From: DASVCS01 sp036381495
GTDB lineage: Bacteria; Gemmatimonadota; Gemmatimonadetes; Longimicrobiales; RSA9
Length of the DNA stretch: 64,000 nucleotides
Direction: 5' to 3'
Assembly (NCBI GenBank): GCA_036381495.1
Contig: DASVCS010000015.1
Coordinates: 1-64,000 of the forward strand
Position numbers and translations under genes: made by a program. The notes beneath the pieces are model-generated. The model was not told the origin of the DNA. It saw nothing but the letters and a program-made list of their open reading frames with translations, and made no database searches. Shown one piece after another: positions 10,029 through 18,555 of this stretch (its first letter is position 1; each line of letters starts with the position of its first letter).

Positions 10029-10814
10029 TCATGCATGGGTCCGGCCCTCGAGCCCCCGCCAGAGAATGCGCGCCAGCTCCGGCGCGATCGATTCCGGATC
10101 CACCTGCTCGGGGTGCACGAGCCAGTTCAGCACCAGACCGTTGACCAGGCACCGGAAGAGGATGGCGATCGCTCGAGGATTCAGCTCGGGGCAGAGGCGT
10201 CCTTCGCGCTGCATCCGGCGGGCGGTCGCCGTGGCCATTTCCTGACCCGATCGGTGGAGGTCGCGGAGCCGCTTCCGGACCTCGGGGTCACGGCTCGACG
10301 CGGAAAACTCCATGTACAGGCGCGGCCACTCAGGATGGCAGCGGCCCATGGCGATCTGCTCACGCAGCAGGTTCGCCAGACCATCCACGGGGTCCTCCGC
10401 TTCCGCCATGCGGCGCACCGCCGCCGGGAGCGTCTCGCACCAGCGCTTCACGTCCGCTTCCAGGAGTGCCAGGAAGAGGTCGCACTTGCTGGCGAAGTGC
10501 CAGTAGACCGCGCCCTTCGTCATTCCGGCGTCCGCCGCGACCTGGTCCACGGTGGCGCCGTTGTAGCCATGGCGCGCGAAGACGCGGGACGCGGCGGCAA
10601 GGATCCGCTCGCGGGTGCTGGGCGCGCCGTCGACTAGGTCCGGACTCTCGACGGCCAACCACGCCCTGAGCTGCTCGCGGCCGCCCAGGTGACGCCGGAC
10701 GGTCGGCCAGCTCACATCCGCATGGCGCGCGATCCGCGCGAGACTGATCTGCTCGATCGGCGTGTCGGTGACGAGCTCGCGCACCGCGGCCAGGATTCGT
10801 TCGCGGACGGTCAT
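10029..10814 (-). CDS. TetR-family regulator with two tandem HTH domains
   Basis: A 261-residue regulator. Residues about 2-50 (RERILAAVRELVTDTPIEQISLARIARHADVSWPTVRRHLGGREQLRAWL, quoted in pieces) look like a complete TetR DNA-binding domain. A second, more canonical one follows at about 67-115 (TRERILAAASRVFARHGYN, VDQVAADAGMTKGAVYWHFAS). A single ligand-binding C-terminal domain of usual length comes after. The normal TetR layout has one HTH, so this is a double-headed form. A TTG at 10841 is an alternative start. A promoter with a perfect dyad lies just upstream, pointing to autoregulation. It probably also controls the efflux operon downstream (inference from position). Confidence 0.88.
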   Translation of the reverse strand: MTVRERILAAVRELVTDTPIEQISLARIARHADVSWPTVRRHLGGREQLRAWLAVESPDLVDGAPSTRERILAAASRVFARHGYNGATVDQVAADAGMTKGAVYWHFASKCDLFLALLEADVKRWCETLPAAVRRMAEAEDPVDGLANLLREQIAMGRCHPEWPRLYMEFSASSRDPEVRKRLRDLHRSGQEMATATARRMQREGRLCPELNPRAIAILFRCLVNGLVLNWLVHPEQVDPESIAPELARILWRGLEGRTHA

Positions 10815-10856
10815 CGCGGTAGTGGCATCGGGGCCGAACAAACTGGCGGGTATTCG

Positions 10857-10908
10857 ATTCCCATACTCATGGGAATGGAAGCTAGCTCCGAGCGGGTGAA
10901 CGAGTCAA
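10857..10908 (-). promoter_or_regulatory. tetR promoter and palindromic operator
   Basis: On the minus strand TTGACT (10908-10903), an 18-bp spacer and TAGCTT (10884-10879) form a likely promoter. Immediately downstream, at the expected transcription start, lies a perfect 8+4+8 dyad (ATTCCCAT, ACTC, ATGGGAAT) at 10857-10876. Position and symmetry fit a TetR-family autoregulatory operator. A 20-bp dyad is longer than the usual 15-bp TetR site, which may relate to the two HTH domains of the regulator. Confidence 0.6.
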
Positions 10909-11422
10909 GGGGGCGCCCGAGACTGCGGGTGCGACGCGGCGCGGGGCCCGGGATCGGACGGGATGCCGCGGACGGAACCTGCGTAGGCGGTCGATCCCGA
11001 TTGCGACGGCCGTACGGTCGGGCCGCGTGGCGTGTTTCATCGTCCACGCCCGGCCGGATGCGGCGTCGTGTTCCGGGGCCGGGCCCGGGCGGGACCGTGG
11101 GGGCGTCCGCGAGGCCGGAGGCCGGCGGACGCGTAGCCGGAGCGGATCCGTGTACCGGTGGTTGCCGGTGTTGTTCCCGTGCGTGTGTCGCGGTGCGCGG
11201 TCGGCGCTCGCGCCGGCGGGTCCGGCGACGCGGGCCAGGCGCGTCGCGGTGCGCGTCGCGGTGCGGCGGGGCGCGTTCGGGTCGTTGGAGGGTAGCAGTG
11301 GCGGGCGGGATGCCGGGCGCCGTCCGGGGTGGCGTCGCGCCGGTCTTTCGCGGGGCCGGGCGAGAGCGCACTATTGCGGCGCCCGGGGGGCCACGACGAC
11401 GCACAAAGGGGGACGACACGGG
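10909..11422. other. Long non-coding leader upstream of speA
   Basis: About 510 bases of very GC-rich sequence without a gene that I can support. It contains short GC-rich direct repeats (GCGTCGCGGTGC twice near 11250) and must hold the speA promoter, but no convincing -35/-10 pair was seen. Frames that stay open through it are low-complexity Arg/Gly-rich and look like by-products of base composition. Confidence 0.5.
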
Positions 11423-13306
11423 ATGACCTGGACGATCGACGATTCCCGCGAACTGTACAACATCGACGGCTGGGGAATCGATTACTTCGGGATCAACGAG
11501 AAGGGGCACGTCACGGTCCATCCGACCAAGGACCCCGACCGAGGCCTCGATCTCTTCGAGTTGGCCATGGATCTCGAGGCCCAGGGCGTGGGGCTGCCGC
11601 TCCTGCTGCGCTTCTCGGACATCCTCCGCACGCGCATCGAGACGCTCACCGAGCGGTTCCGTACCGCGATCCGGGAATTCGGCTACGAGGGCGAGTATAC
11701 GACGGTCTACCCGATCAAGGTGAACCAGCAGCGGCACGTGGTCGAGGAGATCGTGGGGTTCGGCGAGCGCTACGGCGCGGGACTCGAGGTGGGGAGCAAA
11801 CCCGAGCTCCAGGCGGTGCTGGCGCTGACCGAGCGGACGGATCACATGATCATCTGCAACGGCTACAAGGATGAGGAGTACATCCGGCTGGCGCTGATCG
11901 GGCAGAAGCTCGGGCACACGGTGCTGATCGTGATCGAGAAGATCGGCGAGGTGGACACGCTGCTGCGGGTCGCCGCCGAGATGGACGTGCGGCCGACGGC
12001 GGGTGTGCGCATCAAGCTGTCGGCGACCGGTGCGGGCCGTTGGTCGGAGACGGCGGGCGAGCGGAGCAAGTTCGGCTTGAACGCGTCGCAGTTGGCGCGG
12101 GTCCTGGACAAGCTCGAAGCGGCCGGGCGGCTGGACATCCTGAAGATGGTGCATTTCCACCTGGGCTCGCAGATCCCGGACATCCGGAACGTGAAGCTGG
12201 CGATGACGGAGGTCTCACGCTTCTACGTCGAGCTGCGCAAGCTCGGGGTGGATATCACGTACGTGGATGTGGGCGGCGGGCTGGGCGTCGACTACGACGG
12301 CTCGCGTTCGACGGCGTCGGCGAGCGTGAACTATTCGATCCAGGAGTACGCGAACGACATCATCTACTCGCTGGCCGAGGCGTGCCGGGAGGCCGAGATC
12401 CCGATGCCGCACGTGATCTCGGAGTCGGGTCGAGCGCTGACGGCGCATCACGCGTTGCTGCTGATCAACGTGGTGGATCTCGAGACGCAGATCGAGGAGG
12501 TGCCGGAGTCGGTCCCCGAGGATGCCCATCCTCTGGTCCAGGAGCTGGCCGCGACGCTGCGCGAGGTGGGCGAGCGGGGCGTGCGGGAGGTGTACCATGA
12601 CGCGTCGTTCGCGAGGGACCAGATGCGGACGCACTTCAACAGCGGCGTGCTGACGTTGCGGGAGCGTGCGTTGGCGGAGCGGCTGTACCTCGCGATCATG
12701 AACCGGGTCGCGCAGCTCGTGTCGAACGATCCGGAGGAGTACGACGACATCCTGCCGGAGCTCGAGGCGATCCTGATCGATCGGTATTTCTGCAACTTCT
12801 CGCTGTTCCAGTCGCTACCGGACTCGTGGGCGATCGACCAGCTCTTCCCGATCCTGCCGATCCACCGTTTGGACGAAGAGCCGACGCGGCGCGGGACGCT
12901 CCAGGACGTGACGTGCGATTCGGATGGAAAGATCGACCGGTTCATCGGTCCGCGCGCTCCGAAGCCGAGCCTGGAGCTGCACACCTTCCGGCCGGACGAG
13001 CCGTACATTCTGGGGATCTTCCTGACCGGCGCGTACCAGGAGATCCTGGGCGATCTCCACAACCTGTTCGGTGACACCAACGCGGTGCACATCCGGCTGA
13101 CGGCCACGGGCTACGAGGTGGGCAACCTGGTCCACGGCGACACGATCACCGAGGTCCTGAACTACGTGCAGTTCAACGCACAGGACCTGATCACCACGTT
13201 TCGGCGGAAGGTGCAGAACGCGCGGAACATCAGTCGGGCCGAGGCCAATGCCTTCATTGCGGATTACATCGGCGGGCTGGCGGGGTACACGTATCTGGAG
13301 GGCTAG
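11423..13306 (+). CDS. speA: Biosynthetic arginine decarboxylase
   Basis: A 627-residue PLP enzyme that converts arginine to agmatine, the first step of the agmatine route to putrescine and spermidine. The N-terminal barrel begins YNIDGWGIDYFGINEKGHV, and the cofactor lysine sits in VYPIKVNQQ (Lys99). Other family marks are GLEVGSKPEL, IICNGYKDEEYIRLAL, FHLGSQI, DVGGGLGVDYDG and the C-terminal catalytic motif DVTCDSDGKID (Cys about 498). Length matches SpeA. The ATG at 11423 follows AAAGGGGGA; the open frame upstream is non-coding. No other polyamine gene is next to it. Its stop codon, in GAG GGC TAG, is the first unit of a hexamer repeat array. Confidence 0.95.
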   Translation: MTWTIDDSRELYNIDGWGIDYFGINEKGHVTVHPTKDPDRGLDLFELAMDLEAQGVGLPLLLRFSDILRTRIETLTERFRTAIREFGYEGEYTTVYPIKVNQQRHVVEEIVGFGERYGAGLEVGSKPELQAVLALTERTDHMIICNGYKDEEYIRLALIGQKLGHTVLIVIEKIGEVDTLLRVAAEMDVRPTAGVRIKLSATGAGRWSETAGERSKFGLNASQLARVLDKLEAAGRLDILKMVHFHLGSQIPDIRNVKLAMTEVSRFYVELRKLGVDITYVDVGGGLGVDYDGSRSTASASVNYSIQEYANDIIYSLAEACREAEIPMPHVISESGRALTAHHALLLINVVDLETQIEEVPESVPEDAHPLVQELAATLREVGERGVREVYHDASFARDQMRTHFNSGVLTLRERALAERLYLAIMNRVAQLVSNDPEEYDDILPELEAILIDRYFCNFSLFQSLPDSWAIDQLFPILPIHRLDEEPTRRGTLQDVTCDSDGKIDRFIGPRAPKPSLELHTFRPDEPYILGIFLTGAYQEILGDLHNLFGDTNAVHIRLTATGYEVGNLVHGDTITEVLNYVQFNAQDLITTFRRKVQNARNISRAEANAFIADYIGGLAGYTYLEG

Positions 13307-13329
13307 GGCTAGGGCTAGGGCTGGGGCTA
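13300..13329. repeat. Telomere-like hexamer array between convergent genes
   Basis: Five tandem hexamers: three GGGCTA, one GGGCTG and one GGGCTA. The array fills the whole gap between the convergent genes speA and the flavoprotein gene. The stop codons of both genes (TAG at 13304-13306 on plus, and 13329-13327 on minus) lie inside it, since CTAG is self-complementary. Five G-runs spaced by three bases could fold as a G-quadruplex on the plus strand (inference). Confidence 0.9.
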
Positions 13330-14367
13330 GGCCTCGACGAAGAGGGTGCTGAGCCAGCGGCGGGTGCGGCGGCCGCGGCAGAGGGGCGGGAGGAGGGCGA
13401 AGCTGAGGTCGCGGAGCGGGCGCCGGAGCCAGGCGCGGGCGATGGCATCGTGGATGCGCTTGATCCGGAGCCACGCGCGCGTCTTCGAGGGCGGGAAGCT
13501 CGGCTCGAGGATCCGGCGCGCGGTCTCCTCTCCCGTGACCAGTGCGGCGTAGATCCCCTCGCCGGTGAGTCCGGACGCGACGCCGGCGGCATCGCCGACC
13601 AGGTGGACGCCTCCGGCGAAGTCGAACCCGGCGAAGTCGACTTCGATGGTCGCGCCTTCGTAGGGAGTCTCACCGCGCGCGATGCCGATCGCGTCGATGC
13701 GGCGTTCGAGGTACGGTCGGATCACGGCGGGGCGGACGGCCGCCTTGTGGACGCCGGCGCCGATCGAAACGTAGTCGCTGTGCGGGAAGACCCAGAAGTA
13801 CCCGGAGCCGAGCGTCGCGGCATCGGTTTCGACGAAGAGGTGGTCGGCGCGTGCGCCCCGGACGTTGAACTCGGCGGCGTAGAAGGCGCGCGGCGAGGGG
13901 ATGCCGAGTGCCCGCCGCACGACGGAGCGGGAGCCGTCTGCGCCGATGAGGTGCCGGTAGCGGATGCGGCGGCCGGCGACCTCGAGGGTGGACGCCGCGA
14001 CGTCGATGCGTGAGACGGGCGCCGCCGTGCGGATCTCGGCTCCGGCGGCGCGGGTCCACTCGGCCTGGAAGCGGCCGAGCGTGCGGCGCGCGAGTGTGCG
14101 GACGACCGCGCGTTCCGGATCCAGCGGCACGAGTCTGCCGGCGAAGGCCGCGTGCGCGACGAGCGGCAGACCGGCATCGGAGGGCAGGCCGAGGGCTTCG
14201 AGTTCGCGGACGGCCTTGGTGGTCAGTCCGCCGGCGCACGTCTTCGGCCCGATCTCGGCGTTCTTCTCGAGGACCAGCACCTCGCGGCCCGCCTCGGCCA
14301 GCACCTGAGCAGCGCGTAATCCGGCGGGACCGGCGCCGACCACGATGTTCTCGATCTCTTCGATCAT
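13327..14367 (-). CDS. Geranylgeranyl reductase-family FAD protein
   Basis: A 346-residue flavoprotein of the NAD(P)/FAD-dependent oxidoreductase class that includes geranylgeranyl reductase and related prenyl or isoprenoid-quinone modifying enzymes. The FAD fold starts at once (VVGAGPAGLRAAQVLAEAG), with CAGGLTTKAV in the typical Cys-containing loop, then GADGSRSVVRRALG and the second FAD motif HLVGDAAGVASGLTGEGIYAAL. GGAGGAAGG precedes the ATG at 14367. It is convergent with speA and divergent from sdaAA, so it is probably transcribed alone. The substrate is not determinable here; menaquinone or membrane-lipid saturation are the usual family roles. Confidence 0.85.
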   Translation of the reverse strand: MIEEIENIVVGAGPAGLRAAQVLAEAGREVLVLEKNAEIGPKTCAGGLTTKAVRELEALGLPSDAGLPLVAHAAFAGRLVPLDPERAVVRTLARRTLGRFQAEWTRAAGAEIRTAAPVSRIDVAASTLEVAGRRIRYRHLIGADGSRSVVRRALGIPSPRAFYAAEFNVRGARADHLFVETDAATLGSGYFWVFPHSDYVSIGAGVHKAAVRPAVIRPYLERRIDAIGIARGETPYEGATIEVDFAGFDFAGGVHLVGDAAGVASGLTGEGIYAALVTGEETARRILEPSFPPSKTRAWLRIKRIHDAIARAWLRRPLRDLSFALLPPLCRGRRTRRWLSTLFVEA

Positions 14368-14532
14368 GCCTTCCTCCGGTCCGACCTCCGGTCCGACTCG
14401 AGCGTCATGAGGATGATGCTCCGGGTGCGTTGACGGCAAGACCGGCGCCCGCCGGGCGCCGGATGTCGGACGTTGCGCGACGATGGGGTCGTCACGTACT
14501 CTACGGGTACGTGGAACAGCCCGAAGGACCGT

Positions 14533-15423
14533 ATGCACACGTCGATCGAATCTCTGCTCCGCGATGCGGAACGCACGGGTGCGCGACTCCCCGACGTGGT
14601 TCTCGATCTGGAGGTGGCGGAGAGTGGGCAGGCGCCGGAGGAGATCCGCGCGCGCCTGCGCCGTACGCTCGAGGTCATGCGTTCCGCGATCGAGGAGGGG
14701 TTGAAGGGCGAGGTCCGTTCTCCCTCGGGGTTGACGGGCGGGCGCGCCGCGCGGCTGTGGCGGGACGGGCCGCGGCTGTTGGGCCCGCGAGTGACGGCCA
14801 CGCTTGCGCGCGCCATTGCGACGCTCGAAGTGAACGCCGCCATGGGGTTGATCGTGGCGGCGCCGACGGCGGGCGCCGCGGGCGTGCTCCCGGCGGTGCT
14901 GCTCGGGACCGAGGAAGCGTTCGGACAGGACATCGACGACGAACGACTGGTCGATGCCATGCTGGTGGCCGGCGGAGTCGGCGGGGTGGTGGCGCACCGT
15001 GCTTCGCTCGCGGGTGCCGAAGGCGGGTGTCAGGCGGAAACGGGGTCGGCGGCCGCCATGGGTGCGGCGGCGGTCTGCTGGCTCGGCGGCGGAACGCACG
15101 AGCAGGTCGCGACGGCCGTCGCGCTGTCGCTCCAGGGGATGCTCGGCCTGATCTGCGACCCGATCGGCGGCCTGGTCGAAATCCCGTGCATCTACCGGAA
15201 CGCGTCGGCGGCCATGCAGGCGATCGCCGGGGCGGAGATGGCGTTGGCCGGGCTGGATTTCCCCGTGAGCGCGGACGAGGTGATCGACGTGATGGGCGAA
15301 GTCGGCCGGAAGATGCCCGTCGCGTACCGGGAGACGGCGCTGGGCGGGCTGGCGGCGACGCCGTCCGCGCGGCGGCTGGTGCAGATCCAGCCGTCGCGGC
15401 GACCGACGGGGATCAGCGGCTGA
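14533..15423 (+). CDS. sdaAA: L-serine ammonia-lyase, iron-sulfur-dependent, alpha subunit
   Basis: A 296-residue catalytic subunit that deaminates L-serine to pyruvate and ammonia using a [4Fe-4S] cluster. Family signatures are GLTGGRAARLWRDGP, VNAAMGLIVAAPTAGAAGVLPAVLL, EGGCQAETGSAAAMGAAA and GLICDPIGGLVEIPCIYRNA; the Cys residues in the last two are the expected cluster ligands. GAAGGA lies 7 bases before the ATG at 14533. The beta-subunit gene follows after 16 bases, so the two-gene form of the enzyme (Bacillus/Gemmatimonadota style) is complete. Confidence 0.95.
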   Translation: MHTSIESLLRDAERTGARLPDVVLDLEVAESGQAPEEIRARLRRTLEVMRSAIEEGLKGEVRSPSGLTGGRAARLWRDGPRLLGPRVTATLARAIATLEVNAAMGLIVAAPTAGAAGVLPAVLLGTEEAFGQDIDDERLVDAMLVAGGVGGVVAHRASLAGAEGGCQAETGSAAAMGAAAVCWLGGGTHEQVATAVALSLQGMLGLICDPIGGLVEIPCIYRNASAAMQAIAGAEMALAGLDFPVSADEVIDVMGEVGRKMPVAYRETALGGLAATPSARRLVQIQPSRRPTGISG

Positions 15424-15439
15424 GCGGCGGAGGCGGCGC

Positions 15440-16105
15440 GTGGTCTCTCTCTTCGACGTTCTGGGCCCGGTCATGGTCGGCCCATCCTCTTCGCACACGG
15501 CCGGCGCGTGTCGACTGGGGCTCATGGCGCGCGCGATCCTCGGCGGCACGCCGGAGCGCGCGCACATCGCGCTGCACGGTTCGTTCGCCGCGACGGGGGA
15601 GGGTCACGGCACACACCGCGCCATCGTGGGCGGGCTGATCGGGTTGGCCCCCGATGACCTCCGTCTGCGCCATGCGTACGCCGAGGCCGAAGCCGTGGGG
15701 TTGCATTGGGAGTTCGCGAAGGTCGACCTCGGTGAGGGCGCGCATCCGAACACCGCGGTGTTCAAGATCGAACGGGACGGCGAGACGGTCGAGCTCCGCG
15801 GCGCCTCCGTCGGCGGCGGGCGGATCGAAGTGACCGAGATCGACGGCTTCCCGGTCTCGCTCAGCGGCGGGTATCACACCCTGGTCGTGCTCGCGCACGA
15901 CGAGCCGGGCACGATCGCCACGATCGCCGGGATCTTCGCGCACGACCGCGTCAACCTTGCCACCATGCGAGTCGACCGGACCGGCCGGCACAAGGACGCG
16001 CTGATGACGATCGAGGCCGACGAGCCGATCTCGGACAAGGCGCTCGCCGAGATCCGCGCGCACGCGTGGCTCCGTTGGGCGCGGCGGATCGAGAAAATCT
16101 CGTGA
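15440..16105 (+). CDS. sdaAB: L-serine ammonia-lyase, iron-sulfur-dependent, beta subunit
   Basis: A 221-residue partner of the alpha subunit. It begins VSLFDVLGPVMVGPSSSHTAGACRLG, the conserved N-terminal serine-dehydratase beta domain, and ends with an ACT domain (HTLVVLAHDEPGTIATIAGIF) of about 70 residues that may sense serine. The start is a GTG at 15440 preceded by the purine-rich GGCGGAGGCGGC. The gene follows sdaAA by 16 bases and is cotranscribed with it. Confidence 0.95.
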   Translation: MVSLFDVLGPVMVGPSSSHTAGACRLGLMARAILGGTPERAHIALHGSFAATGEGHGTHRAIVGGLIGLAPDDLRLRHAYAEAEAVGLHWEFAKVDLGEGAHPNTAVFKIERDGETVELRGASVGGGRIEVTEIDGFPVSLSGGYHTLVVLAHDEPGTIATIAGIFAHDRVNLATMRVDRTGRHKDALMTIEADEPISDKALAEIRAHAWLRWARRIEKIS

Positions 16106-16214
16106 TGGCGCCCGTGCGCGCGGCGTACGGCGCACGGATCGACGCGTACGCGCGGCGGCCGACCACGAAACGGCCGCGGCGACATCCTCGCGGCACCGAT
16201 CGCAGGAGATCGAC

Positions 16215-18254
16215 ATGATGTTTCCGGTTCGTTTGCGGCAGCGCGCCGCCGGCTCCTGGCTGTTGCTGTGCGCGCTGTCCCTTCCCCTCCCTCTCGCGGC
16301 GCAGACCCATGCCGGCACGACCGATGGCTGGACCCCGGCGCTGAGCATGCGCTACCGGACGATCCAGGGCACGGCCGTTTCTCCCGATGGCGAGCGCGTG
16401 GCGTACGTGGTGCGCGAGCCGGTGATGGAGGGGGATCAGTCGGAGTGGCGGAGCCAGATCTGGCTCGTCGCGGCGGATGGCAGTCGCAACGTCCAGTACA
16501 CGCGGGGCGAGGAATCGGCGAGTTCGCCGAGCTTCTCGCCCGACGGCCGGCTGCTGGCGTTCACGTCGTCGCGTTCCGGCGAGAGGCAGGTCTGGATCCT
16601 CCCGGTCGACGGCGGCGAGGCGTGGCAGCTCACGGATGCCGAGAGCGGCGTGTCGTCGTTCCGCTGGTCGCCGGACGGCGCGCGCATCGCCTACACCATG
16701 CGGGATCCGGAGACGGAGGCCGAGAAGAAGGCGAAGGAGGAGAAGCGCTACGTCATCGTGGTCGACCAGGACTTCAAGTACAACCACCTGTACGTGGTCG
16801 ACCTCGAGCCGGACACCGCGGGTGAGCGTGAGGCGCGGCGGCTGACCGAGGGCGCGTTCCACGTCACGTCGTTCGACTGGTCCCCGGACGGACGCTCGAT
16901 CATCTTTGCGCGCCAGCCGGATCCGCGGCTCGACACGGGGTACCGCTACGGCGACATCGCGGTGGTCTCGGTCGAGGGTGGTGCGCCGAAGCCGCTCGTG
17001 ACGTGGGATGGCGTGGACGGCGACCCGCTCTACTCCCCCGACGGCCGCTGGATCGCCTTCGTCTCGACCGGCGAGCGCCCGGAACCGGTGGGGCTGGGCG
17101 ACGTGTACGTGGTGCCCGCGGAGGGCGGCGCGCCGCGGAGGCTCGCGGAGACGCCGGACCGCAACGCGCGCTTGATCGGGTGGTCCGCCGATGGCGAGAG
17201 CGTCTACGTCACGGAGCCGGTCGGGACCACGCGGCAGGTCCTCGCCGTGCCGCTGGACGGGAGCCCGGTCCACGCCGTAACGGAAGGCGAGGGCGTCTTC
17301 GGCTCCGTCTCGATCGCCGCCGACGGCTCGCGGATGGCGTTCACCTTCGAGACGCCCGCTACGCCGGCGGACGTCTACATCTCGCCCGTGGCCGATTTCT
17401 CCATGACGCGCCTCACTGACGTGAACCGCGACATCCCGCGTCCACCGATGGGCCGGACCGAGCTGGTCCACTGGACGTCCAAGGACGGCACGCCGGTCGA
17501 AGGCCTGCTGACCTATCCGGTCGGCTACCGCGAGGGCCAGCGGGTCCCACTGATCCTCAACGTGCACGGCGGCCCGGCGGGCGTGTTCACGCAGTCGTTC
17601 ACCGGCGGGCCGAGCATCTACATGCTCCAGTACTTCGCGCAGGAGGGCTTCGCCGTCCTGCGGCCGAATCCGCGCGGGAGCACCGGTTACGGCAAGGAGT
17701 TCCGGTACGCCAACGTCGAGGACTGGGGCTACGGCGACTTCGAGGACCTGATGAGCGGCGTGGACCACGTCATCGCGATGGGCGTGGCGCATCCGGACAG
17801 CCTGCTGCTGATGGGGTGGAGCTACGGCGGCTACATGACGTCGTTCGCGGTGACGCGGACGGATCGCTTCAAAGCGGCGAGCATGGGTGCCGGACTTCCG
17901 GACCTGATCAGCATGGTGACGACGACGGACATCGGTCGCTACCTGGAAGCGCACATGGGCGGCCCGTTCTGGGAGGACTACGAGACCTACCAGAAGCATT
18001 CGGCGATCTACCACATCGAGGACGTGCACACGCCGACGCAGGTGATTCACGGCGCGGAAGACCTGCGGGTGCCGTTCACGCAGGGGCAGGAGTTCTACCG
18101 GGCGCTGCGCCGCCTGGGCGTACCGACCGAGATGATCGTGCTGCCGCGCACGCCGCACGGGCCGCGCGAGCCGAAGCTGCTCATGGAGGTCTCGCCGCGT
18201 ATCCTCGCATGGTTCACGAAGCACCTGCGTGGGGGCGGCGTGGCGGTGAATTGA
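16215..18254 (+). CDS. S9 family prolyl oligopeptidase / acylaminoacyl-peptidase, secreted
   Basis: A 679-residue exported serine peptidase. It has a signal peptide (LSLPLPLAAQ), then a seven-bladed propeller marked by repeated SPDG-type motifs (AVSPDGERVAY, SFSPDGRLLAF, RWSPDGARIAY, DWSPDGRSIIF, YSPDGRWIAF), then an alpha/beta-hydrolase domain. The nucleophile is Ser in GWSYGGYMTS (about 535), Asp is in HGAEDLRVPF (about 615) and His in RTPHGP (about 646). This matches the S9C type that releases acyl-amino acids or short peptides in the periplasm. It starts 110 bases after sdaAB. A hairpin and a repeat array follow its stop. Confidence 0.93.
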   Translation: MMFPVRLRQRAAGSWLLLCALSLPLPLAAQTHAGTTDGWTPALSMRYRTIQGTAVSPDGERVAYVVREPVMEGDQSEWRSQIWLVAADGSRNVQYTRGEESASSPSFSPDGRLLAFTSSRSGERQVWILPVDGGEAWQLTDAESGVSSFRWSPDGARIAYTMRDPETEAEKKAKEEKRYVIVVDQDFKYNHLYVVDLEPDTAGEREARRLTEGAFHVTSFDWSPDGRSIIFARQPDPRLDTGYRYGDIAVVSVEGGAPKPLVTWDGVDGDPLYSPDGRWIAFVSTGERPEPVGLGDVYVVPAEGGAPRRLAETPDRNARLIGWSADGESVYVTEPVGTTRQVLAVPLDGSPVHAVTEGEGVFGSVSIAADGSRMAFTFETPATPADVYISPVADFSMTRLTDVNRDIPRPPMGRTELVHWTSKDGTPVEGLLTYPVGYREGQRVPLILNVHGGPAGVFTQSFTGGPSIYMLQYFAQEGFAVLRPNPRGSTGYGKEFRYANVEDWGYGDFEDLMSGVDHVIAMGVAHPDSLLLMGWSYGGYMTSFAVTRTDRFKAASMGAGLPDLISMVTTTDIGRYLEAHMGGPFWEDYETYQKHSAIYHIEDVHTPTQVIHGAEDLRVPFTQGQEFYRALRRLGVPTEMIVLPRTPHGPREPKLLMEVSPRILAWFTKHLRGGGVAVN

Positions 18255-18257
18255 GGG

Positions 18258-18278
18258 GGCGGCGCCGTTGGCGCCGCC
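18258..18278 (+). terminator. Hairpin after the S9 peptidase gene
   Basis: A perfect 9-bp stem (GGCGGCGCC with GGCGCCGCC) and a GTT loop, four bases after the peptidase stop. There is no U-run. It abuts the hexamer array directly, and the two may act together at the 3' end of the transcript. Confidence 0.55.
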
Positions 18279-18434
18279 GGGCTGGGGCTGGGGCTAGGGC
18301 TAGGGCTAGGGCTGGGGCTGGGGGTGCCCGGGAGGGGGTGCGGTGGAGGGGAGGAAGGCCCGGGTATGACCGACAGCGGTGGGAGCGGGCTGGGAACGGC
18401 CGGGAGCGGGAGCGGGAACGTTTACGTTTACGTT
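18279..18434. repeat. Composite dispersed repeat, copy 2
   Basis: Three modules in order. The first is a 42-bp hexamer array (GGGCTG x2, GGGCTA x3, GGGCTG x2) at 18279-18320. The second is a G-rich tail with GTGCCCGGGAGG, GGTGCGGTGGAGGGGAGGA and GGTATG at about 18321-18366. The third is GGGAACG followed by three TTTACG units and GGAG at about 18414-18435. The same order of modules occurs at 30632-30790. The copy lies in the 300-bp gap between the S9 peptidase and the second GGT gene. Confidence 0.85.
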
Positions 18435-18555
18435 TACGGGAGCGGGATGGGGGCGGCCGGGGGCGGGGTGCGGGACGCGCGCGCGCTCGCGCACGGGAGG
18501 GGCTGGGGGCGGCGGGGATCCAACGGGAAATCGCATGAACATCCGCGAGGGAGGG

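Noticed and set aside
13300..13329. Hexamer arrays as a CRISPR array
   Set aside because: Units are 6 bp without spacers, and no cas gene is present.
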